64,000 nt of DNA from contig NZ_AP025732.1 of NCBI RefSeq assembly GCF_023734775.1, positions 4,772,501 through 4,836,500 on the forward strand, in the 5' to 3' direction. Every line of letters starts with the position of its first letter. Position 1 is the first letter of the stretch. This document shows, piece after piece, positions 28,865-36,371 of the stretch. Below the pieces are notes generated by a model. That model did no database searches. It worked only from the letters and a program-made list of their open reading frames with translations, and was not told the origin of the DNA. This DNA is from Nostoc cf. commune SO-36 (GTDB lineage Bacteria; Cyanobacteriota; Cyanobacteriia; Cyanobacteriales; Nostocaceae). A program made the translations under genes and the position numbers.

Positions 28865-28905
28865 AGGGGTGAGGAGTTATGTATACTCTTTACCCCATTT
28901 TTTGC
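28865..28905 (+). terminator. Rho-independent terminator after chlB
   Basis: GGGGTGAGGAGT and ACTCTTTACCCC form a stem around a short loop and are followed by ATTTTTTG, 25 bp after the chlB stop. Confidence 0.6.
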
Positions 28906-29001
28906 TTTAGTGATAAAAATTAAATTATCAGATATTATGGATTTAATATTAATTTTTATATGTTTTTTCAATAACTATTTAAAATAACCAAATTAAATAT
29001 A

Positions 29002-29337
29002 ATGAAAATACCATCAGGTTTAGTAATTCAAGATGAAAAAATCACTAAATACTTACTTGTTTATCAACCTAAAAGTGATAAATCAAAATATCTAGCTTTA
29101 GCAGGATATAATCTTGAGAACTGGGAACTTCTTAAGAACGATATAATGAATGCTGTAGAAGGTTCTGAAATTGCAAAAGTTACCCCTAGTGATTGGGGGA
29201 CTCAGTTTGAAGTGAAAAGTGAGTGGACTGGGCCGAATGGTCAATTAATTAAGGTAATTACTATCTGGCAACAAGATGAAGAAACAGAATTTGTTAGATT
29301 TATAACACTATATCCTGATAAATCACAGGAGACTTAA
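29002..29337 (+). CDS. DUF6883-like hypothetical protein
   Basis: The 111-residue protein (MKIPSGLVIQDEKITKYLLV, YNLENWELLKNDIMNAV, DWGTQFEVKSEWTGPNGQLI, RFITLYP) resembles the small DUF6883 family that is often found at the end of polymorphic toxins or next to DUF4926 genes. It has no signal peptide. It is the first gene of a three-gene cassette (29002-29946) lying between two copies of the chlB 3' end. Toxin or immunity functions have been suggested for relatives, but nothing in this sequence proves it. Confidence 0.65.
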   Translation: MKIPSGLVIQDEKITKYLLVYQPKSDKSKYLALAGYNLENWELLKNDIMNAVEGSEIAKVTPSDWGTQFEVKSEWTGPNGQLIKVITIWQQDEETEFVRFITLYPDKSQET

Positions 29338-29340
29338 ACG

Positions 29341-29592
29341 ATGACAGCAGCTAGTTTATTTCAGTGGGTAGAACTGAAGCACAATGTTCCTAATAGTCCT
29401 GTAAAAGCTGGCGATAGAGGGGTTGTGTTGGATCATCTGCGTCCTACTAAAACTCAGCAAGAGCCAGGATATATTTTAGAAATATTTAAAGACAGTGAAA
29501 CTCTAGATGTTGTTTCTGTGCCTATTTCCTGGGTCAATCCTCTACCTGAAACCTGGGGAAGTATTGAACATGATACAAAACAGACAGTTTAA
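29341..29592 (+). CDS. DUF4926-like small protein
   Basis: The 83-residue protein (FQWVELKHNVPNSPVKAGDR, GVVLDHLR, YILEIFKDSETLDVVSVPIS) is a small beta-barrel-like DUF4926 member. AGGAGA at proper spacing precedes ATG 29341, which lies 3 bp after the previous stop: clear operon. Families paired in this way (DUF6883 + DUF4926) recur in cyanobacteria, and a toxin-antitoxin or immunity relation is a guess. Confidence 0.7.
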   Translation: MTAASLFQWVELKHNVPNSPVKAGDRGVVLDHLRPTKTQQEPGYILEIFKDSETLDVVSVPISWVNPLPETWGSIEHDTKQTV

Positions 29593-29946
29593 AGCAGAAA
29601 AAATCAAACTCATGCCTGACTATGGATGCTATCCTCTATGGTGGGTGAGTTCTGATAAAATTGGCAACATTGACCCAGAGACATTGCCATTAAGTCAAAA
29701 AACAATCAAACGTCTGAAAAATGGGAAGAAATTTACAATGCAACATTAAATTGGCAAGATCCTGCTAATTCACCAGATTTGAGTGCAGAGGCTGAAGCGG
29801 CTTTTGAAGAAGAAGGAATCAGCCTATGGAAGCAACTGCAAACAGAACTTGCACCTAATTATCAAGTTGTTTATTTCAGTGAGCTATTAGGCAAAGTTTT
29901 AACTCATCCTAGTGAATTAGAAGTTTTACCTGCTATTAAACAATGA
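29570..29946 (+). pseudogene. Third gene of the DUF6883/DUF4926 cassette, frameshifted
   Basis: ATG 29570, inside the end of the DUF4926 gene, starts MIQNRQFKAEKIKLMPDYGC and continues through YPLWWVSSDKIGNIDPETLP to about 29720. There one base appears missing (CTGAAAAATGGGAAG); a frame change restores KWEEIYNATLNWQDPANSPD, EEEGISLWKQLQTELAPNYQ and VLTHPSELEVLPAIKQ to TGA 29946. The protein would be about 125 residues, acidic and soluble. Its position suggests an immunity or accessory protein of the cassette; this is inference. Confidence 0.65.
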
Positions 29947-29991
29947 TTCCAACTAACAGAATATAAATCTAGTGCAGCATTAAGAAATTTA

Positions 29992-30068
29992 ATTGCGATC
30001 GCGGTTTCAAAGAAATTAATGCTGAGGTATTGTACGCCGCGAAGGAAGCTGTCGGGTCTTAGATTAGC
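29992..30068 (+). pseudogene. chlB: Second copy of the chlB 3' end
   Basis: The segment from GCGATCGCGGTTTCAAAG to GGTCTTAGATTAGCGG is about 90 percent identical to the last 24 codons, stop codon and first downstream bases of chlB (28775-28852). It encodes [24 protein letters not shown] codons with no upstream gene. It forms a direct repeat bracketing the DUF6883/DUF4926 cassette. Confidence 0.85.
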
Positions 30069-30083
30069 GGGTTAGCTTATATT

Positions 30084-30132
30084 GCTTTATAAACAGTGAG
30101 GAGTAAAAAATACTCCTCACTGTTTATAAAGC
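30084..30132. terminator. Perfect 22-bp palindrome, likely bidirectional terminator
   Basis: GCTTTATAAACAGTGAGGAG(TA) is repeated in exact inversion after a five-base A loop. The stem is long for a terminator and flanks are AT-rich. It lies directly after the second chlB 3' end, replacing the terminator found after the first. Confidence 0.6.
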
Positions 30133-30222
30133 ATTATTTTAATTCACAAATAATTTTACATATACTTAATAGACGAAATATGTATAATAAAAGTTGATAC
30201 CTTATACCTTATTTCTACATTT

Positions 30223-30441
30223 ATGAAGTTTATTCAAGTTGGTGATCGGCTTATTAACTTAAGTGCCATAGCAATTATTGAGCTTTCTGAAGATAAGATT
30301 ACTATGCTATTAACAAATTCTACTCAAGAGCGTCTTGAGTTTTCTGGGCAAATAGCCCAAGATATCAAAGATTACTTTAATAATCAAAAATTAGTGGATA
30401 TAGTACCACCACCACCAAGACCACCTCTAGAAGCAGTATAA
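30223..30441 (+). CDS. Small conserved hypothetical protein with Pro-rich tail
   Basis: The 72-residue protein (MKFIQVGDRLINLSAIAIIE, MLLTNSTQERLEFSGQIAQD, then PPPPRPPLEAV) has a beta-hairpin start and a helix. It resembles small cyanobacterial proteins of unknown role. No operon partner is evident; the neighbouring gene on the other strand ends 50 bp away. Confidence 0.55.
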   Translation: MKFIQVGDRLINLSAIAIIELSEDKITMLLTNSTQERLEFSGQIAQDIKDYFNNQKLVDIVPPPPRPPLEAV

Positions 30442-30493
30442 AAATTGGTATTATGACTAAATTATCTACATTGATACAGAAACAACACTTTAA

Positions 30494-31801
30494 TCAACAA
30501 TTGTAAAGATAATCCTCTGGATTGCTGAGGTCATCCACATAGCCGTAATCCATAGATGTATCATAAGCTTCTTCAGGAAAATAGCCTTGGTTATAAGAAT
30601 TATCAATTTTCTCAGTATTAAAAACATTTCTTTCTGATAAATATTTATTATCAGGTTTAGATTTATCAGAATGTTGTTTAAATTCTTGATTAGGAACAGA
30701 ATTCAAATTTTCTAATATAGCTTTTGCTAAATTTCTGTTATAGTTTTTTGGATCTCTATTAGCAATTTCCTGAATTATTGTAAATGCATATTTAGGTAGG
30801 TTAATTAGAGAAAGAGCCTTTAAAGCGTATTGCCTAACCTGTGGTGCAGGGTAAGTTAGATTATCTAATAAAAGACGAATAGCTAAAGCGGGAATATTTT
30901 TGTAACTATTGGCAAGTTTGTGTATAGCGGAAGCAGCTAATCTTTTTTCGTCATAGGAGCTTTTTTTAGATAGATATGGAATAAGATAAGAAATTGCTTC
31001 TTCTCGATTTGATTCACCTAACTCAAATGGAGTCCATTTAGCCAGTTTATCAGGTTGGTTATTTTCACAAAAAAGTTTTGCAGATGTTTGAAAATCTTTG
31101 ATAGCTTCTTCCTTCTTTTTTAATTGATAGTAACTCTTTCCTCGACTGTAGTATGCTGCAACTAAGTTAGGATTAATCTGTAATGCTTGGTTAAATTCTT
31201 TAATTGCTTCTTGATACTCTCCAAAGTGTAAACTAACTCTTCCACGCTGATAATGTTGAGTAGCGTTATTAGATTGTAGAGGTAAAACTGTACTATCTAC
31301 TCCTAAGAAATATTGACGTATCTTTTCTAGCTGACGTTTAGCATTTAAATATTTAGGAGTTATATAGAGCGCCTGTTTTAAGTCTTCAACTGCACCATCA
31401 TAATTGCCTATTTCAGCTTTAGTTATTCCTCTATAGTAATAAGTATGGGCATTATTAGGATTAAGACTTAATGCTTCATTCCAAGCCATAATTGCCCCTT
31501 GCTGATCTCCTCGCTGACGACAGTCAACCCCTAAGTTAAAGTAATTAATAAATGTTTTAATAGCAGTATTTTGCTGACACGGACTCTTTTTTTTTGGAAA
31601 TTTATCAACCTCTTTTTTATCAACTGAATTTATTGATTCCTCACATTCATCTTCATCTATAAAGTCAAGTCCATCAGAATCATAAGAATCATAATATGAA
31701 TTATCTATAAGCTCTGATAAATCATCACCATGACCGCCACTCAGATAATGAGAACTAATTCCATTAATTCTGCCTTGCATTGCAACACCCTCTAAACTCA
31801 T
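30494..31801 (-). CDS. TPR and HEAT-like repeat protein
   Basis: Residues about 80-165 and 185-240 hold tetratricopeptide repeats (FNLGVDCRQRGDQQGAIMAW, TYYYRGITKAEIGNYDGAVE, YQRGRVSLHFGEYQEAIKEF, AYYSRGKSYYQLKKKEEAIK), and residues about 275-345 hold HEAT-like helices (RLAASAIHKLANSY, QVRQYALKALSLINLP). The N-terminus is acidic and Tyr/Asp-rich, the C-terminus similar. No signal or membrane segment, so it is likely a cytoplasmic scaffold. A second start, ATG 31780, has a better ribosome site (AGAGGG) and may be the real one. Confidence 0.8.
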   Translation of the reverse strand: MSLEGVAMQGRINGISSHYLSGGHGDDLSELIDNSYYDSYDSDGLDFIDEDECEESINSVDKKEVDKFPKKKSPCQQNTAIKTFINYFNLGVDCRQRGDQQGAIMAWNEALSLNPNNAHTYYYRGITKAEIGNYDGAVEDLKQALYITPKYLNAKRQLEKIRQYFLGVDSTVLPLQSNNATQHYQRGRVSLHFGEYQEAIKEFNQALQINPNLVAAYYSRGKSYYQLKKKEEAIKDFQTSAKLFCENNQPDKLAKWTPFELGESNREEAISYLIPYLSKKSSYDEKRLAASAIHKLANSYKNIPALAIRLLLDNLTYPAPQVRQYALKALSLINLPKYAFTIIQEIANRDPKNYNRNLAKAILENLNSVPNQEFKQHSDKSKPDNKYLSERNVFNTEKIDNSYNQGYFPEEAYDTSMDYGYVDDLSNPEDYLYNC

Positions 31802-32157
31802 ACTTCAATCGTATGTTTTAGATCGACGAGTCACCTCAGAAAATCTTCGGTTAACACTACAATAAATAAGTTAGTCCATCTCGATGTATCTACGAGAGTA
31901 AGAGTGCTGGTGCTATTGAGTTTGTCACAGCACTTATCAAATGATTGCAGCAGCAATAACGTTATTCTAAATTCTTTAGTTAGACTTAAAGCATAACCCC
32001 TATTTTTCAGAATAGACTTTTTTATCAGTTTTGAATTAAGTATGACTTGACAGATGATTTTAGTTACTTTTATTACATTGCTGAAAGAACGCTTACGCCT
32101 CCAACCAGTCAAGCTATTATGTACTGTAAAGCCTACAGCATTAGGAAATTTCCCACC

Positions 32158-32451
32158 ATGTCCAAGCAGACAAACTTGACTGATGCTCGTAACAACCTAG
32201 CCGAACTCTGCGATCAAGTAGTTGCAGATAGAGAAGTGGTAATTATCACTCGACAATAAGGGGAAAACGTCGCCCTAATTGCTGTTGATGAACTAAATAG
32301 TTTACTAGAAACATCTCATTTACTTCGTTCACCTAAAAATGCAGTCCGTCTGTTAACTGCTTTGGAAAGAGCAAAAGCTAGAACTTTAAAACCTCAAAAT
32401 ATTAACGAATTACGTCAGGAGTTGGGATTTGACGAAGAAGAAGAAGGATAA
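32158..32451 (+). pseudogene. yefM: YefM/Phd-type antitoxin with in-frame TAA
   Basis: ATG 32158 starts MSKQTNLTDARNNLAELCDQ and reads to ITRQ, where TAA at 32257-32259 interrupts; the same frame goes on as GENVALIAVDELNSLLETSH and LLTALERAKA to TAA 32451. This is a complete YefM antitoxin apart from the stop, probably an AAA to TAA change. YefM represses its operon and blocks the YoeB ribosome-dependent RNase, whose gene follows and is also damaged. Confidence 0.8.
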
Positions 32452-32731
32452 AACCTAACCCCAAGAAAATAAACTTCGAGATGCTGTATTTCATCCAGAA
32501 TTTCGGGAAGACCTTGCATATTGGGTAGAAAAAAACCGCAAAACTGCGCTTCGCGCTTTTAACTTGGTTGAAGCGATTATGCGATATCCTTTTACAGGTA
32601 TTGGCAAACCTGAACCATTGAAATATTTAGATTCAGATGCTTGGTCGCGCCGACTTACTCAAGAACATCGAATTGTTTATTTAGTAAGTGATGACCGAAT
32701 TGATTTTCTTCAAGCTCGATATCACTACTGA
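32452..32731 (+). pseudogene. yoeB: YoeB-type RNase toxin, start lost and frameshifted
   Basis: The body reads ENKLRDAVFHPEFREDLAYW, AIMRYPFTGIGKPEPLKYL, WSRRLTQEHRIVYLVSDDRI and ends DFLQARYHY with TGA 32731, the classic YoeB pattern including the C-terminal catalytic His-Tyr. The expected ATG overlapping the yefM stop reads ATA, and CCCC before AAGAAAAT seems one C short, so no start leads into the frame. With the yefM stop, the pair is a dead toxin-antitoxin locus. Confidence 0.8.
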
Positions 32732-33020
32732 AATAGCACATAGCTAAAGGGAACTATGCGTCTACGATTCTTGACAAAGCTTATCTTGCAAGATGTTACC
32801 CTATAGCGATCGCTGCTGCAACCCCTGGAGCGATCGCATTCCTTAACGCAGAAATTTACTGATAAATAAAAATTAAAACTGAACAAATATCACAATACAA
32901 AATTATTACTTTGGGGATCTAATAGGCAGAATAACCCACTAGATTTTTAACCGATGTGTCTAGTGTAACGAAGTAAAAAAAGCATCATAAAAGCCTCGCA
33001 ATCTCTCTTATAGAAAAAAA

Positions 33021-33084
33021 GCAGATGCATGTTAATGTTTTAATCTCATTGACTTTCCCTTTGGGCTTTTCCCTATGCATCTGC
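33021..33084 (+). promoter_or_regulatory. Inverted repeat over the start codon of the replication gene
   Basis: GCAGATGCAT at 33021-33030 is the exact reverse complement of ATGCATCTGC at 33075-33084, the first ten bases of the CyRepA1 coding sequence. In the mRNA this pairing would sequester the AUG. Upstream, 32732-33020 shows two HIP1-rich patches and no gene. Confidence 0.5.
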
Positions 33085-36000
33085 ACTATTTACACCCCCA
33101 ACACCTTGAAGAATTAGTCAAGAGTAGTGGTATAGACTTACACTTAGTGCATCTTAATTTTAGGTCGCTCCAAGGCGTAACAGCTTATGAGTACCTATTG
33201 ATTTCTGAGCTACTTCCCCGCACCAATACTGGAATGGTGAAGGCTGGATGGTTACAGCGTTATGCTCATATCACTGAAGGTGGTTGGTGGTGTTCGGGAC
33301 TAGACCCTCTGAGTAATTGGCAAATGATGGAATGGGGATGCTTTAAGCCAAACCAACCCCGACAAAATCACAATGGCAAGTCTATCAAGTACGAGCATCC
33401 CCCCAGCACGCCAACGCGAGTATTTTGTTTGCGGGTAACGCTGCAAGTTTGGCAGCAAGTCGCTGGGCGTTACAATCTGGTGATGCCTGACAATATCAGC
33501 ATTACTCCTGATGGCGAGGCTGGAGGCTTTTGGCAGTGGGTGATGCAACACAACATTCCCCTCGTCATCTGTGAAGGTGTAAAGAAAGCAGCTACCTTGT
33601 TGACGCAAGGATATGTAGCTATTGCCATTCCCGGAATTACCAGTGGTTATCGAGTTGTTAAAGATGAATTTGGCAAAGTTACCCGTCGTCAGCTAATTCC
33701 TGATTTAGGAGCGTTTGCAGTTACAAAACGCAGCTTTTACATTTGCTTTGATTTTGAAACTCAACCCAAGACAATCGCTGCTGTTAACAATGCTATTTCT
33801 CAACTTGGTTGTTTATTCCAGCAAAAAAACTGCCCTGTTAAAGTTATCGAACTTCCAGGAATAGAAAAAGGGGTTGATGAATTTATTATTGCTAAAGGTG
33901 CAAGTAGTTTTGAGAAAGTTTATCGTCAAAGTGTTGATTTAGAAATTTATCTTGCTCAAACCAAACCCCACACCGAATTAAGCATTCCTGCTGCACTCAC
34001 CTTTAACCGTCCTTATATAGGTGAGATACCTTTTCCCACTTCTGGATTAGTAGGAGTAAAATCAGCGAAAGGAACGGGAAAAACTACGGCACTACAAAGC
34101 GTTGTTCAGCAAGCAAAAAGTAGAAGCCAACCTGTTTTATTAATTACTCACAGAATCCTGCTTGGACGATTTTTGTGTGAAAAAATTGGTATTCAATGGG
34201 GAACGCATAAAGAAGATGCAGAGAAAAAGATTAATAAAGCACTTACCCCCGCTCCTCCCATCCTGCGCTCTCTATTCCCTCAGCAATCTCTCGGTTTGTG
34301 CGTTGATTCAATTTGGAAACTTAACCCAGAACATTGGCGGGGAGCAATAGTAATTCTAGATGAAGTGGAGCAATCTTTATGGCATCTTTTAAATAGTAAT
34401 ACTTGTAAGCACAAACGTGTAAAAATATTAAAGTTATTCCAGCAATTAATTGCTACAGTTTTAACAAGTGGGGGGTTAGTAATTGCTCAAGATGCTGATT
34501 TATCAGATGTTTCACTGGAATATTTACAAGGATTAGCAGGAATTAAATTAACGCCTTGGGTAGTTCTCAATCAGTGGAAACCTCAGCATGGTTGGGATGT
34601 AACTTTTTATGATTCACCGAACCCAACACCGCTAATTCACCAACTGGAATTAGATTTACTTGCTGGACGTAAATGTTATGTTACTACCGATAGTCGCGCT
34701 GGGCGTTACAGTTGTGAAACAATTGAACGTTATTTGAAAGAGCGGTTACAAAAATTACGGCGGCAATTTCCTAAAACTCTGGTAGTTAGTAGTCATACTA
34801 CAAATACACCTGGTCATGCAGCCGTTGATTTTATCGCCGCGATTAATCAAAAAATATCTGAATATGACGGCGTTTTTGTTACCCCTAGCCTTGGTACAGG
34901 AATTAGTATTGATGTCCAACATTTCGACCGGGTTTATGGCATTTTTCAAGGGGTAATTCCTGACTCAGAAGCAAGACAAGCTTTAGCAAGAGTTAGGGAT
35001 GATGTGCCGCGTGTTGTCTGGTGTGCTAAACGAGGTATTGGTTTAATTGGTAGTGGCAGTACAAATTATCGCTTGTTATCTGATTGGTATCAGGAAAATC
35101 AAAAAGAAAACTTAGCTTTACTCAGTCCATTACATAAAATAGATGTGGATTTACCTTTAGTTTATGACCCAATTCATTTGCGAACTTGGGCAAAGTTATC
35201 TGCAAGGGTAAATGCTTCTATCCGCCTTTATCGGCAATCGATGCAAGATGGTTTAATTGCTGATGGGCATCAAATTCAGATGCGGAGTAATGCGGTTCAC
35301 AATAATATTATTCGAGATTTGCGCCTAGCTTTTTTGGCAACTGATGCAGATGATTTAGCTACCCGCAAAAGATTAGTTTTAGAAATTGTTAAAGTTCAAA
35401 AAGATTGGGCACAAAGTCGTCAGAAAGCTAAAGAAATTAAACGCAAAATCAAAGAGATTAAGCAGCAAAATCAGTTATCGGTAGCATCTGCTGTTGCCAA
35501 TGCTAAAGATATCGATTATGTAGAGTATGAGCAATTGTTAGTTAAGCATTCCCTAACAGATGGAGAACGCAACCAAATTAACAAATATGTTCTTAGACAA
35601 AGGTATGGTGTAGAAGTTACTCCTTGGCTGAAATTACAAGATGACCAAGGATATTATAGTCAACTATTAATTCACTATTATTTAACTCATGAAAGCGAAT
35701 ATTTTCACGTTAGAGATGAGCAAGAATGGCATCAGCAATTGTCTTGGGGTGAAGGGAAAGTTTTTCTCCCAGATTTAAAAACTTACACGCTCAAAGTTGA
35801 AGCGATGAGAGCTTTAGGGATGCTTCAGTTTCTTGAAAACAAACGAAATTTTGTTGAAAATGATCCAGATTTGATATTGCTGAAAAATGTTGCGTTTCAA
35901 CATAGTAAGCATATTAAAAGAGCGCTGGGGATTAATTTGGTTGGAGAGAAAGAGCAGGTTTCGGCAATAAAAATACTCAGCCGACTGTTGAATTTGTTGG

Positions 36001-36242
36001 GTTTGAAGTTAAAACGAGTAAATGAGGTTTATCAAATTGACTTAGAAACGCTATATGATGGCAGGGAGAAAATATTTGCTGTTTGGCATCAACGAGATGA
36101 GTTAATGTTGGCTCATGTTAAGAGTGTTGGTTATGAGTTGCCTGATTATTCTTCAGACTGGAAGCTGGAAACTATGCAAACGAAGTCTGAAAAGGCTAAC
36201 CAGATGGTGTCTATGCCTAATCTTCCGTTATCAAAAATATAG
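33075..36242 (+). CDS. CyRepA1-type replication protein (DUF3854 primase-like plus helicase)
   Basis: The 1,055-residue protein resembles the large replication initiators of cyanobacterial plasmids. The N-terminal third is a DUF3854/Toprim-like region (LVICEGVKKAATLLTQGYVA, FYICFDFETQPKT). The middle is a P-loop helicase with Walker A GVKSAKGTGKTTALQS near residue 330-345 and Walker B IVILDEVEQS near 425, then GLVIAQDADLSDVSLEYL and VTPSLGTGISIDVQHFDRVY. The C-terminal third is charged and helical. It would prime and unwind DNA at a plasmid origin. Here it lies among chromosomal genes, close to dead toxin-antitoxin genes, which suggests an integrated plasmid or mobile element. The frame is intact. 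Confidence 0.88.
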   Translation: MHLHYLHPQHLEELVKSSGIDLHLVHLNFRSLQGVTAYEYLLISELLPRTNTGMVKAGWLQRYAHITEGGWWCSGLDPLSNWQMMEWGCFKPNQPRQNHNGKSIKYEHPPSTPTRVFCLRVTLQVWQQVAGRYNLVMPDNISITPDGEAGGFWQWVMQHNIPLVICEGVKKAATLLTQGYVAIAIPGITSGYRVVKDEFGKVTRRQLIPDLGAFAVTKRSFYICFDFETQPKTIAAVNNAISQLGCLFQQKNCPVKVIELPGIEKGVDEFIIAKGASSFEKVYRQSVDLEIYLAQTKPHTELSIPAALTFNRPYIGEIPFPTSGLVGVKSAKGTGKTTALQSVVQQAKSRSQPVLLITHRILLGRFLCEKIGIQWGTHKEDAEKKINKALTPAPPILRSLFPQQSLGLCVDSIWKLNPEHWRGAIVILDEVEQSLWHLLNSNTCKHKRVKILKLFQQLIATVLTSGGLVIAQDADLSDVSLEYLQGLAGIKLTPWVVLNQWKPQHGWDVTFYDSPNPTPLIHQLELDLLAGRKCYVTTDSRAGRYSCETIERYLKERLQKLRRQFPKTLVVSSHTTNTPGHAAVDFIAAINQKISEYDGVFVTPSLGTGISIDVQHFDRVYGIFQGVIPDSEARQALARVRDDVPRVVWCAKRGIGLIGSGSTNYRLLSDWYQENQKENLALLSPLHKIDVDLPLVYDPIHLRTWAKLSARVNASIRLYRQSMQDGLIADGHQIQMRSNAVHNNIIRDLRLAFLATDADDLATRKRLVLEIVKVQKDWAQSRQKAKEIKRKIKEIKQQNQLSVASAVANAKDIDYVEYEQLLVKHSLTDGERNQINKYVLRQRYGVEVTPWLKLQDDQGYYSQLLIHYYLTHESEYFHVRDEQEWHQQLSWGEGKVFLPDLKTYTLKVEAMRALGMLQFLENKRNFVENDPDLILLKNVAFQHSKHIKRALGINLVGEKEQVSAIKILSRLLNLLGLKLKRVNEVYQIDLETLYDGREKIFAVWHQRDELMLAHVKSVGYELPDYSSDWKLETMQTKSEKANQMVSMPNLPLSKI

Positions 36243-36275
36243 TAAAATTACACGGTGTAGATGATTGGGCTTTTA

Positions 36276-36296
36276 AGACGCGATAAAATCGCGTCT
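36276..36296. terminator. Hairpin AGACGCGAT/ATCGCGTCT
   Basis: A 9-bp perfect stem with a three-base loop, 34 bp after the replication gene stop. The motif is a common Nostoc repeat and may end transcription; no strong T tract follows. Confidence 0.4.
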
Positions 36297-36371
36297 CTAC
36301 AATTGGGTTTTGCCTAATTGGAGTAATTTTCAAAATATATCGTTAAGAATCCTGATGCTTTAGGCTAGAGA

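Noticed and set aside
31831..32112. 93-codon minus-strand frame
   Set aside because: No ribosome site, low similarity to any protein style, overlaps the yefM promoter region.
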